A DNA stretch of 64,000 bases from contig CAJQUW010007290.1 of assembly GCA_907163375.1 (NCBI GenBank), positions 62,001-126,000 of the forward strand, written 5' to 3'. The stretch comes from Prostheceraeus crozeri (taxonomy: Eukaryota > Platyhelminthes > Polycladida > Euryleptidae). Made by a program: the position numbers and the translations under genes. The number at the start of each line of letters is the position of its first letter. Within the stretch, counting starts at the first letter, position 1. Shown here in pieces: positions 14,370 through 26,308 of the stretch. Below the pieces are notes generated by a model. It was not told the origin of the DNA. It did no database searches and saw nothing but the letters and a program-made list of their open reading frames with translations.

Positions 14370-14720
14370 TGCTCCAGTTGTAGGTCTTTCAGATTTAGTC
14401 GAAGAGAAATAGGATGGTAATTCCGGAAAAACAGACGGCACAGCGCCGGATTTCAATCTTCGCAGTAGTTTCTTTCGACGTTCACCGAACTTTTGAAACC
14501 TACTCTTGTTCGAGTCCGTAATATCAGTTAAAAAGTCCGATTCCTTGAAATGATGTGAGCACAATCGTGAATACTTGGTCGGCACAAAGTTTTCACGAGA
14601 TAGCCATAGTTTCAGAATCTGAGGATTCTCCAGAGGAAATCGATGCAAAGTTGCAGTCGTATTTTCTAACTCCGAGTCGTATCGCGTTTTGCAGCCCACT
14701 GCACAACACTTGTAAGGCAT
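14370..14720 (-). CDS. THAP-domain protein (N-terminal part of a P-like transposase or THAP gene)
   Basis: The start is taken at the ATG at 14720 because THAP proteins usually begin Met-Pro and the domain starts MPYKCCAVGC. The C2CH zinc module is visible: Cys-x4-Cys near residues 5-10, then RFP at about 28-30, a conserved Trp (LKLWL), and Cys-x2-His (LCSHHF) at about 55-60. The AVPSVFP box that closes many THAP domains lies around residues 94-100. THAP domains bind DNA through the zinc-stabilised beta-alpha-beta fold. The frame ends about 117 residues after the start, soon after the domain. The next piece lies in another frame, so the gene is truncated or spliced. It is probably the DNA-binding end of a fossil P-like transposon. 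Confidence 0.8.
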
Positions 14721-17023
14721 TACGGCGTTGGATAAAGTGTGAAACAGTGAATCTGCTAACTGTGCATTTCGCTCACAGGTGATGTAATATAAGGGAAACA
14801 TGTGGTGAATCATCTATTCAGCTTCCCATCCTAACGCCTTTTACTTAATGTGCTGACCAGCGAGCAACTATCATCAAGCGAGCCAAAACCTGTCCTCTGT
14901 TCAGGCAGCCTCTCATCGTACAGCGAGAGGAAGAAATTTAGGGAATGTCCATTCCAGGTGTTATTATCTAGAATTCCATGGGTCTGTACATCAGTCACAA
15001 TTACGTAAGAATCCTCTTCACATCTGTGTTCACACACCTCTCCACTAGAGTAAATAACTCGTCAATCGCCTGCCAAACTAATGATACAACCGGCCTTCAT
15101 TCAATGAGTCACATAACAGAGGATGGGAGGCGAGAGAAACTGTATACTGCATCCAGGCGTCATTCATTTGCTCCCGGTCTATCGTGCTGTTTTCACTTTC
15201 ATCAGTCAGCTGAGCACCAGCGTTAATACATGTAGCTACATCGTTCTGCGGTCTTAAGCATGAATTTTCAAAGCTTTTGACGACACCTCCAGTTGTTCAT
15301 TCGTGTTTTGGAGATTTAGAGGATTCTGTCGTATTTCGATGTTCACAACCAATTTTCGTACTATACCGGCGCTTTTTTCATTTTGGAAATAGTTCTCCAT
15401 CTTCATCGCTGGACGTTTTGATTCACATCTTTCCGACTCATCGACCTATAGTCTCTCCATCTTCGCTGAAAACCATTAAGTTGATGTGACTGATATTATC
15501 GCCGAAAAGTCATTTGAAGTGATTTCAAAATGTGATCAAATATTAGAACTACATACCGCTGCAGTCGAATAATCGAATAAAGCAAGGTGAATCTCCGAAG
15601 GAGGATTGGAAAACATGGAAATTATAATGTGAGTTTTTTATGGACCTGTTCAATGGTCAATTGCGTCATGCTACAATTAGATCCGCGTAATTTTAAAAAT
15701 CAGACAAATACAATTTATGATATTCACTTTTCATACATGTAACGTGTAATTCGTGTATTCGCTATAGCTCGCAAATGTGGTAATCGGAAAAACATTTATG
15801 TCCATCTATACATACCGGAATTATGTAACAGAGTATGTAATTGAATTACTAGAATTTGTGTACAGTATGTTAAGAAATCTCTTAAATAATAAATTTTAGC
15901 GATAAATGTAAAAATACTTAGGAAGATAGTACAATAGATGGACAGAAATGTGAATTTCCGATTACTGCATTTGCAAACTATATCGATAAAATATAGACGT
16001 AAAATATAAAAAACTTTTTCGAATGTTGGATTTGAACGTAATGTCGACTTTCAAACTCCAAAAGTCAGTATACTTAAATCTAAAAGATAAAACACCAAAG
16101 TTGTTGAAATCATGTCTTTTGTATCAATTCACATGTCAGGTTGATCCTGATGCCCAATAGGCAAAAAGACAATTTCACCAACGAATAAGTGAATACATAA
16201 AAGGTAACACGGCAGTAAGCACTCACTTAAGTAGATGTACTGCATGTAGCAATAGAATACACAACTGCTTTGAAGTTGAATATCAAGGTAGAAATAACTC
16301 AGAATTCTATTAGAATCATTGAAGCTATCAAAATAAATGAAAAATTACCTACATTGAATAGAGCAATTATGATATAGAGGAAAATCAGTGTTTATAAAAA
16401 TCTTTTAATAAATTTACAGTAGAAGACACGAATTACACTCTCGAGAATTGAATATAATAAATTGCTATTGTTTGATTGTTAAAATTATATGCATACAATT
16501 GTAGTATGACGCAATTTGAACAGTGAACAGACCCTTAAGTACAGTATTTTTAATGAAAGCAATTCACTTTGCATGTATAATATGAGTTTCATTGATTCTT
16601 TCATTTTTAAGTACTGTTCAAAACCTTAAATTCGGTAGCTTTGAATCCTGATGGATGCTTTGATACATCCACCGGACTCAAAATTACACTTGCTTGAGGT
16701 TCGATCGGCATTTCCATTATTTCTCATTGGTTGTAAAGTATCATGAAAATTAGTGCTCGTCTGAGTGCATTGAAAGTTTGAGACCATCACTCTCTCGTCC
16801 TCTGGTGGAATTTAAAAGAACGCTACTTGAATGCATCCGTAATAATTATTATACCTGATGTTACTATTTATATATTATGTATTTATTAACTATTATATAT
16901 AATAAAATACAATTATTATAACATGGATATTGTTGAATTGTCTCAATGCTGCAAACGCAGGTTTTCATGCAGGATTTGTCGTTGGCATATTAATGGGATT
17001 TAGGGCGACAGTTTGATGGCGCT
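14721..17023. other. Flank of the THAP fossil; no confident gene
   Basis: A minus-strand frame at 14831-15037 (68 residues, containing VIVTDVQTHGILDNNTW) could be more transposon or host exon sequence, but no family is recognised. The rest, to 17023, is AT-rich without recognisable features. Confidence 0.35.
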
Positions 17024-17120
17024 ATGTCGATGCAACGTCATTGGCCCGGCATCGACGAATCAGGAACCATAACTGTGTCGACCCAATGTCGACGCGACGC
17101 TGCTGGCCCGGCAATGTTTT
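17024..17120. repeat. Direct repeat pair with GGCCCGGCA core
   Basis: Two ~27-bp copies of a GTCGAYGCRACG...GGCCCGGCA sequence lie about 63 bp apart (about 17024-17050 and 17087-17113). They are GC-rich in an AT-rich neighbourhood and look like a fragment of a mobile element or a local duplication. Confidence 0.5.
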
Positions 17121-20035
17121 TTTCACAGGGTCATACTGTTAACAGACAGACACAAATCACAGATCTCGTATTTCGTTGGATTTCATACAATGTGTTTCAT
17201 TGCAAGATAAAGTAATTTTAGTGTCTTGCTTACTTATCAGAATAAAAGACTCATAACTGACACATCGAAGTTTGGAAAAGTATTATTTGAGTATATTTGG
17301 CTACGAATTCGATTATTATGAATTATATGAACATCCTAACTAATTCCTGACGAACTTACCATCATTTGAAAAAGTCAAAAAAGGAAGATTGAGATGTGCC
17401 ACTCCCAACCACGTACAATGCATATAACGCCCAAAGACGGAATTGATTTTTTTTTGAGAAAATCAAATTTGAAATTAGTTCCAGTGCTACATTTGATGTT
17501 TTCTTTGTAACTGATTTTCCGGGGGAAGCCATTTCTAAACACTTATCTTCTGGCGCGGAAGCTAAAAGCTCTGTTATGAGTTTCCTATCATTTATAGAAC
17601 TGCCTCACTTCCAATGATACTCAAGATTGTTCAGCATTATTTTTTATAATAACTCTTTTGGTTTTATCTCTTAAACTTCATGTGCCCTCAATTTCAAGTT
17701 TGTTTGTAGACTATAATTCACGTGTATTTTAGAAACATTTGAACGAAGCTTGCATTTGTCATCCCGAGAAAAAATTCAAGAGAACGGTCTGTTCATGAAC
17801 ATACGGCTACATTTGACAAACTCGCATGTTAGCAGTGCACATTCAGAATTCATTCTAATCGTCAGATAACAATGGTTTCCAAACATCGCCTGAATGCGGA
17901 TCAGAGTCAACTGTCATCAACTACCATCAACTGTCTAGGAAATTCTAGCAAGCAATGAAATGTAGAGCAACAGAAATGCAACGCATGACTAATGCGATGT
18001 GCAACAACATCTTCGCGGAAAATATGTAACATTATCTGGACGGAAGATAAAGTACATGGACAATTCCAAAGCTAAAAATATTGGTTTCTATAAACAATAC
18101 AGTATCAATTCGTTAATCCAAACGCGTTGGTTCTGAAAAGTATTACCGGATTATCGAAGTACGTGTTTTCCATGCTGCTTTAAACATATTAACTTTATGT
18201 AGACATAGTTTTGAATAACAATCGTCAACCTTTGTTATTAGTACCTACTTTGCATACATAGATGTACTTTCTTATTTGCCAACAGATTTTGCTATTATAT
18301 ATTTTTATCGGTGCTGTTATCATCATTATTTGAGGCAAAAATTTCGATTGTCAATTTTTGTTGCATCCACTCGTGGAGATATTGACTTCTAGAAAAAGTA
18401 ATGAAAATCTTTCCCCACACCGCCACAATTATTGATAATTGCAATTTAGGAATTAGTGTATGTACTTCCTTTTTTAGTTTTAACTCATCATTAATTGCGC
18501 TCTTGCAGCAAGTGATGTCTAAGAAAGTTTCATCAACTGAAGACAAGTACTAAGTCTTAATCAGTACGTTCCTTGTTACTATCGCAACCTTGCAATTTAG
18601 ACCTAATATTGAAACTGTCTGAGTGAAGCTATTAATATCGTTCATGGAGAATGCGACTTATGATGCTGTAGACTGCCTTAAGGAGCACGTATCAACTAGG
18701 GAAATGATATTTCATCTTTAATAAACTGCAAGCTTGGAGACTTTTATGTTGTGCGGCATTCACTCTTTCCATTAAATGTTTCTGTTGCTATTGCTTAATG
18801 ATATTAGCATCAGACATGCATATGCATGTGAACGACTTTCTTCATAAAGTTATTGATTACCCACTGGCTAACAAAATTGATAAATTTGCTACATACTCGG
18901 TGAAAATCAGTAACTGTTTTAGTTAGCATCAACATTTATCAAATTCAAAAGGTGATATTTCAGCAGACTCATAACACAAAAATTTCGAAATACTCAGAAA
19001 GAATTTATCTTGCATTTGAAAAAGGAAACTCATTGAAAAGCAATTGCATTTTGGTCTAACTTTATTCATTTAAATAATGAGCTAAAGCGTGCCAATGATA
19101 ATTATTTGCTGACTCATGCACATTGTAGATTGTTTATTATATACAAGTAGTTATATTCAATATACATGTAGTTGATAGTCATTGTCACTGACTGTTACAC
19201 CACTGACGATCGGTATTCATAAACTTAAAATGTATCAAAAGTGAAACTATTCTCTTGGATGTCATCTGTTGCACCACTGATTTGAAATGATAAGTAATAT
19301 GCACAATTTGAATAATTAAGTAAGCATATTGAAATTCGTGTTGCGTATAGAAGATAAATGATTTGAGCTTAAATGGCTTCACACTCCCGAATTCAAACAA
19401 AATCGAACTTGGTGCCAAATTAGACACGAGAAGAAGATGATAGGCGTTGAAACGCATCGTGTCAATCTACACCACTAACACGTGTTCGAAAACGTGGCTT
19501 GAAAATATGTTTGAAAACAATATCACGTCTTTAAAGCAACTTTAAAACCTGGTTTTAAGCAGCAATATATCATTCTTCAAATTATGCATTTTGCTAGATG
19601 ATAAACAGTTATTCTCTCTATAAATAGTTATAGTTATTTTCTCTATAAATGTATAAGTAAAATGCCTGTGCTACTGTGAATACAAATTAATAAGTATTAT
19701 TGAGCAAATGCATAGCTTGTAACAATCAGGCTCGTCTAGCACCAAATGGAAGTAGTTATTTAGTATGCTGTTAAAGTCAGGGCTTATTGGCTTGCATCAG
19801 TGAATCCTCAGTCAAAAATCTTTATTTCAAAATTTTCTAAATAGAGAAACAAAAAGAAACTCCTTGAAGAAGAGATCATGTTTTAAAAAGCGCCATTTTC
19901 AAGACATGGTGCCGCTACACAAATTTGAATAGCGATCCGATATTTCTGTAGCCAATGTAATAATTGACAATAAGTGATAATTTGAAGCAAACTAGTCTAT
20001 AAATTAAATTACTGTGTAAACACATTTTTGCAACC
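17121..20035. other. Stretch without a recognisable gene
   Basis: Only short frames without domain or splice support. No inverted ends seen by eye. Confidence 0.45.
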
Positions 20036-20393
20036 ATGCAAGCATCTTCAGAAACTGAAGCTCCTCCAGGTATGCTGCTCCGCCTGTCGGAATGGGCTAT
20101 CTAGAGAACTGATTTAAATTTGTGTCATACGATGATAATCCAAAGCAAATATATGTATATTTGAGTTTCATGACATTTTTGCACATCTATCAATTTTAGT
20201 GGAAAATTTGTGCAAAAGTCCAACTGAGTTAATAAGGATCGCAGACTTAGATAATTTGACAACTATATTCCATAGCAGCCGCATGAGCGGTGTGCTGAAG
20301 TCTGTGTGCAATGTACATCTTTCTGGTCAGATGCGCAAGCGGAGAAATAACTCTGCAATGTTTCAGAAAATTGACATCACCTATAGGTTCCGT
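20036..20393 (+). CDS. Candidate two-exon host gene start, family unknown
   Basis: Exon 1 would start at the ATG at 20036 in the context CAACCATGC and end at 20069 before a GTATGC donor, after encoding MQASSETEAPP. Exon 2 would follow an AATTTTAG acceptor at 20200 and run to about 20393 before a GTGAGC donor. The codon phase is preserved across the 130-bp intron. Exon 2 encodes VENLCKSPTELIRIADLDN followed by about 45 more residues ending in a basic stretch (MRKRR). I do not recognise the family and found no third exon. The in-phase splice signals with a sensible start codon make this better than chance, but it is an inference from short signals. Confidence 0.35.
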
Positions 20394-23300
20394 GTGAGCT
20401 TTCTTTTATCTTAAATTATTATATTTCCATGCTTTCATAGACTTGAACATATTATTAATTTTACCCAATTGATACACTAAGTCTTGGTAAGGAAACAGTG
20501 CAGATGATGTTCGTGGATCTTCATCAACTCGTTGTTATAGCAGTGCAACAAGACAGTTTTTAATGCATTCGCTGAGATCGTGGATTTTTACAACCTCAAT
20601 GTCAGCATGACATCAATTATGAACATTTCCACTTCTTCTGAACAAGGATGTCATTAATTTTCAATCATCAGTGAATCACTTTGTCCTCTTAAAGCGAAAC
20701 AAAACGGAGTTTGACAAGTACAAGTCTAGAAAAACAGACAATAACATGTATGTGCATGTAAATAAATAATGGAGAACATCAATGAACTGAGATTATTTCA
20801 GAACACCAACTCGTCAAATAGCAATTTCAGAGAATCAGACAGTTGACAGAAAAGCAACTAAAAAGAAACTTTTGAAAAGAATGCATGTTTCAAATGAATT
20901 TTAAACGAACGAATGAAATTTGAAGCTCGAAAAAAGAAACTCCATCTCGGGTTTTTGGATTGGAAACTCATTTCTTTGGAAATCTTCTAGATCTTATAAA
21001 TATTTATTTCTCACAAATGTTGATGCAATTCCATTCTCACATAGTTTCACGAATAGTCTGTGCAACTGATTTGATCAATATTTTTTGTATTGTTCTGCTA
21101 AAATAATAGTGGGAATTTTTATTTCTTGCTTGCTTTAACTCTTTCTCTATCCTTTCATTTAAACTGAAGATTTTCAGAAATAAAATGAAGCATTAGAGGT
21201 GCTTCAATTTTATTTCTTAAGTAACAAGGGATCATCAAATCAGTGCAATGCTATACTATGGAGAGTTAGTGACAATTGAAACTTTGTTAATGCATCATGC
21301 TAAGCTATTACAAGATCAAAATTTAATTAAAATATGTATCTCATGGCCATGATAGAACGATTATATATAGCTGACCAAGATTAAAATTGAAAGCTCCACC
21401 CACACAGATTCGTTTTGAGCAAAAACAGCGCGAGCGACAAGGCGGGGCCTCCTCGTCTCTCTCTCTCTCTCTCTCTGATTTTAATTTACTGATTAAAACC
21501 AAATAGGTGTATTTGAATCTTATTCTAATATATGTAGTCTTAGGATGTACATGCAGTGCGCTTAAAATGCGACTTGTATAAATGACTTGTTTGTATTTTT
21601 AGCACATTAAGTAGAAGTAATTGAAAGTTATGTGTACAGAAAACTAACTGTATCATGATCAATAGTAAGGTAGTATTTGGCAGTTCCAAATTAGCAAATA
21701 CACTGGCGCAATGAACATACCAAAAGGAAGGATGCAAGTGTTGAACCATGTGGGATGCCACATTCATTGTCGATTTATTTGATGAACTGTTCCCAACCTT
21801 GACTTGATGTGCCTTCCATTAATCGTACACGTTAAGATAGAAACACTATAGACAGAGGCCTACAGATAAACGTACAATTGGATTATTTTCTGCATTTTCA
21901 CAGAAATTTGAAATGCAGCATTTTTTCAGATTGGTTTATCCATGAAGGCAAGAACTTAGATACGGTCGTTTTAGAAATTTTGTTAGGGATCGAAAATTGC
22001 TTTCATTGTCAGGTCTTCACATCTACATGTATACTGCACATGCAACTGCAATTTATGACACGGATGTCATTTGTCAACAACTTTTCCAAAATAAACTTGA
22101 AAAAATTTTCACATGGTTCGAAAGCAGCGAACTTTTGCTATCAAAAAAGTAAGTCTATCCCAGACCGGCAGATTGGACACATGCGCATTGCGCACATTGA
22201 CTATGTATAGTCAAGGTTTGACCGGGGCGAACGACAAGTGCATGTAGGAGCATTCATTTTCATTTCTTACATGTACATGGACCCACAGCTTCGTCGTACA
22301 TGCAAAAGGAGCTCGAGAGACGCACTGCATGTACCATGAACCGCCTATGGGAGGTGTAGGTGTCCAGCATGTATACGTGATGCTGAGCTTATTGGTAAGA
22401 TCAGAAATACGCCATGCAACTGATAAGAAAAAACCCTTACCTAGAAAAGTTGAAACTATAGAGGTACAGTACATGAGATTGCAATTTAATACTTCTCGTA
22501 TTTGGTACTGAGGTGATGACCTTACATATATAGCATTCTGTGCATCTCGGATGTAAGTAGTTCGATATTTCAATGATATTTGGATGTCTTGGCGTCGGTG
22601 CAAGTGTTTGATCATTGCTTATCAAGTAGTACGACAAACAAGTGAATTGAAACTTGATGCATTAACTAAGCGCGATTTCATAGTTGTTGTCAAGCATCAG
22701 AGGATGGACAGCTATGAATATGGTATCTGAGCATGCCTGTGCGTTGTGGACGAAACAGGACAAGCAATTGTTTTTTTTTCCTATTTTTTGAATTAAAGTC
22801 TGTTTTGGGAGAAAACTTAAGGACCGAATGCTTTATCCTTTCTGAAATCGTTTCATTATGAATGACCTCCTGTGTCAGATCTTCCAGAGTTTTAAAACCA
22901 GGTTTAAAGACCGCTTTGCAAGTTTTTCGTTTTGTTATAATTTATGCCTCTTTTGGATGTCTTTTGATATAATTGATATAAGAAACTTGCAGCATGCGGC
23001 AGTCATGTCCTGCGTTTTTGTAAATGGTGTTATGTATATTATCACTGCATAATTAGTGGATATCATGGCTGTCTAAGCACTAGCGATGGATACTTCTGAA
23101 AGCTGGTAATATGCTGGTAATGATAATTTCATTCGATCATCTGCGCGGCTGGCAGTTGGTGGTTGCATCTGCCTGCACGCTCGCACCTTACGACGTTGTA
23201 GCAACTTCTTCCCCTTCTTTCTTTGCTTCACGCTAACTGATCATATCCATCTTTTACACATCCACATAGTTCCTGCTGCCTATCTGTTTGAGCTGCTACG

Positions 23301-24280
23301 GACCCAGAACTCGCCCTGGTCTGCTCTATCGAGTACCTGCAAAATTCCCTGTGTATTTTACAATCTTTTATTGGCTAATAGCATCCCTATGACCCGGTTT
23401 GCTCGTACTCGTTGACGACATGTACGACACAACAGCTTCCTGCTTCATTTTGAAGCTTCAACACGGCGTTCTTTAGTATCAACGACATTTTCGCTACTTA
23501 ACAGCAAAGTAATCTGTGTACCTACAGCCACCCAATACGTCATCCATGAGTTATCGATTCAATCACTGTTTTAGTCAACGTCAGTGTTCAGCTTCCCAAT
23601 GAACGATTACCCTGCTACAATGTTGTTGACACCGGTCATCATTACTCATACAACATGCATCGCATGTTTGGACTTACAGTCGAAAATCTTTTGCAATGTA
23701 GCGCTAGTGCAACCGCCTGCTTTTTTCATGTGCATTTTCTTCTTACATTTTTGAACTGCAATGTACTCACCGATTTTAAATATGTGAGGCAAATCAACAG
23801 CTATTTTTATTATTTTCCTTATTATTTATGTTACCAAATTCAATGCTTACTAGGCATTGGTACATCAAGGGTCTGAATCAAAAACTTTCCTTTAAATGAG
23901 TCATGCTTACCTTACGAAAATAACAATACCAAATGAATGCTACCGTCCATCTTCCCTTTTTATTATGCGATTAGATCTATCTGAGCCACGAAAGCCCTTA
24001 ATTGGATATACATAATTTCCACTCTTTAGGAGGCTTACGTATCATTAAGCGACGTTCAATTTACTTTAGCCCTCTATTATCACATTTGACAAATCAATTG
24101 TACAACAAGTACACCAAATTGCTTACTTATCTTATTATTCATGAGGCACTACATAATACATTCGGCATCGTCTCGGCCCGAGCATCTGTTTGTGAAGTCT
24201 CATTCGTCAGTTCATGTCAGCGCAATTCAGGGCCAATAGGGTGCAGATGGACGAAACAATCAGTCAAGTATTAAACTCAA
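20394..24280. other. Stretch without a confident gene
   Basis: Contains the CT microsatellite at 21456-21476. A 134-codon minus-strand frame at 22211-22615 and a plus-strand frame at 22329-22511 ending near a GTAAGATC donor were considered but show no domain. The segment 23140-23650 is more C-rich than its surroundings and could hold degenerate coding sequence, but I recognise none. Confidence 0.4.
21456..21476. repeat. CT dinucleotide microsatellite
   Basis: About ten tandem TC/CT dinucleotides, flanked on the left by a GC-rich patch. Confidence 0.9.
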
Positions 24281-24316
24281 ATGCGTAGCAATTCACTAAT
24301 ATTTGAAACAACCAGC

Positions 24317-24823
24317 ATGCTTCAAAGTATTGTCATTTCCGTTTTGATTGTGGCAGCTACAGTTAACGGAAAGAAAGCAATCCACGAGAAGGATGAAGCT
24401 CAGAACAAATTGATAGAATCTCTATATGATGCTATGGAAGAAAAAAATCTTAAGAAGTATCAAGAAAATTTCGCCAGCAATGAAGAAGATGAGAGTGCCA
24501 ATCGTGACACGGACGACATGAACTACTCGCAATATGCACCTCCTAGGAACAACTATGGCACATCACGGATAATCCCTTCGGTTGTATTACAAAGACGCAA
24601 GGCAGATGGAACGTACGTCATCAATTTGTATAATTCCCTTTACTTTCGACTGCCTCGTCCTAGACCCAGCAGAGCAGCGGAACGTCGATATGGATATGGA
24701 ATAGTGTTTCCCAGACCTCAACAAAAGACACGGTTGCCATTATTCAACAGAGCGACAAATAGTTTACCATTTTATCCTCCGAAAAAATTTCATCGAAATT
24801 GGAGGAACTTCATTTTTAGATAA
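24317..24823 (+). CDS. Small secreted protein, possible peptide precursor
   Basis: The open frame begins at 24281, but the likely start is the ATG at 24317 because it begins a typical signal peptide: MLQSIVISVLIVAATVNG, a short polar N-terminus, a hydrophobic core and a small-residue cleavage site. The mature part would be about 150 residues. It has an acidic, Lys/Glu-rich first third (NEEDESANRDTDD) and a basic, Pro/Arg/Tyr-rich remainder with several dibasic or tribasic sites (QRRK, ERRYGYG) and repeated aromatic-Pro-Arg motifs. There are no cysteines in the mature part, so it is not a disulfide-rich toxin type. A neuropeptide-like or matrix protein is conceivable. I do not recognise a family. 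It reads as a single uninterrupted exon ending with TAA. Confidence 0.5.
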   Translation: MLQSIVISVLIVAATVNGKKAIHEKDEAQNKLIESLYDAMEEKNLKKYQENFASNEEDESANRDTDDMNYSQYAPPRNNYGTSRIIPSVVLQRRKADGTYVINLYNSLYFRLPRPRPSRAAERRYGYGIVFPRPQQKTRLPLFNRATNSLPFYPPKKFHRNWRNFIFR

Positions 24824-25790
24824 CAGATTCATAAAAGGAGGGACTGATCACTTTGTTCTTATAATTATTGTTTGAATATATACTATTGTGTGTAAATAAT
24901 ATCTTTCCAATTCTTTGCAATACAAATCACGAACTTACTGACAGCAGAGAAAGTATGGGTAAAGTAATAAGAAATGAATCCTCGGTCACAGTTCAAAATT
25001 CACAAATGGATTAGATGCTTCAATTGAAGTGCTGAAAATCAGTGGCCTCTTTAAGAATCTCAATTATTAACATGCACTTAAGAATAACTGTGCAAAATGA
25101 TGAATCTGTTGGTCCAGGGGGAGCTATTGACACTTTCTTCCTAAATTCGCGCACAAAGGGCTTAAGAGCTTGGATTTGTAGATCTTGAAACGCTGAATAT
25201 AAAAATCAAATTCTTGAGTGTCACAGCCAGTCGCTTTTGGTTGTAGTTAAGGTTAAAGGATTTCCATTGGAATCCCATGGTAAAATTCAAGAAATATTTA
25301 TGGATTGTGAAACACTTGGCAATTTTCCTACATTTTCTTTTGCAGAAAAGAAACTTTTATCAGAATGTCATGAAATCTGAAACATAATTGAGCTCAGAAC
25401 ATCAACTTCGATATAAAAGTTGAAGTGAGTCACATGATTCAGTATTTGATGTCTGAAAGCCTCTAGAAAACCGATAAATTACTTGTTTTGACTTAATTTA
25501 GGTGATTTTAATCATTTTTGTCTCCAATGTTCATTTTGCCGTAAATGAAATCCGAAGAAGCTTTCAATTCGTAATTGGTAGAGTATGAAAGCACACAGTT
25601 AAGGAATTTTTGTATTCAATTGGTCAGAATTGTTGGATAGCTATGACGAAAGTCAATCATTTGATTCATTTCTCTGTCCGAGATTCTGGCAACTTCGGGC
25701 AGGAATGCGGTAGTGGATCAGCCCAGCTCAACTGCTTGTCACCCGCTAAAATCTCCTATAACTTATAAGCAAGTCGCATGTCATTGCATA
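24824..25790. other. 3' flank of the secreted-protein gene; no further gene seen
   Basis: AT-rich sequence. No canonical AATAAA was noticed close behind the stop codon. No domain-bearing frames. Confidence 0.45.
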
Positions 25791-26308
25791 CACTGTAACT
25801 CGCTGGATACGAAAACTACATGCAAACATGTACCAAATTCACATACAATTTGAAACTAACATCTGATACGAGATTTTGCGTTCATAAATTTTCATGTGTT
25901 TTTATTTCGGATTGATAATATGCTTAATTTCAAAATTACATAATGCAAAATTGTTGATGGTTGAATAGTTGTTGATTATTCATGAAATGCTTTACACTTA
26001 CATGTATTAAAATCGAAAGTATGAAAATTGAAAGTATGACTCTTGAATGTCATTATCTCGCTACTTACAAAACAGTAGTAACATTAGTGTGATCTTTATT
26101 GACAAAAGGCCTTAAATCAAGATACTTTGGACATGATTGATGCTTTCTTTTAACATTGTGCTGGTATGGCTTTCGTATGTAAAGCATGACACATTTGAAA
26201 TAACATACGAAAAGCATGCAACTGTATACCGAGAGAATACAGAAATATACAAAAAAATACTTTGGTATGCACCCTTCGTATGTGGTTGGTATTGAGCGAT
26301 TTACAGTG
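25791..26308. mobile_element. MITE copy 1 (CACTGTAA ends, CATAC motif family)
   Basis: It starts CACTGTAACTCGCT and ends with the inverse AGCGATTTACAGTG, giving short imperfect inverted ends. Subterminal words related to CATACGA and CATACCA recur inside. A second copy in opposite orientation lies at 29063-30044 and matches along its whole length apart from one insertion. There is no transposase frame. The flanking dinucleotides (TA left, TT right) do not give a clean target duplication in this copy. Confidence 0.75.

Noticed and set aside
14831-15037. 68-codon minus-strand frame upstream of the THAP fossil
   Set aside because: It looks coding-like but no family or exon borders could be supported.
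22211-22615. 134-codon minus-strand frame
   Set aside because: No domain, no start context or splice support, and overlapping open frames on the other strand.
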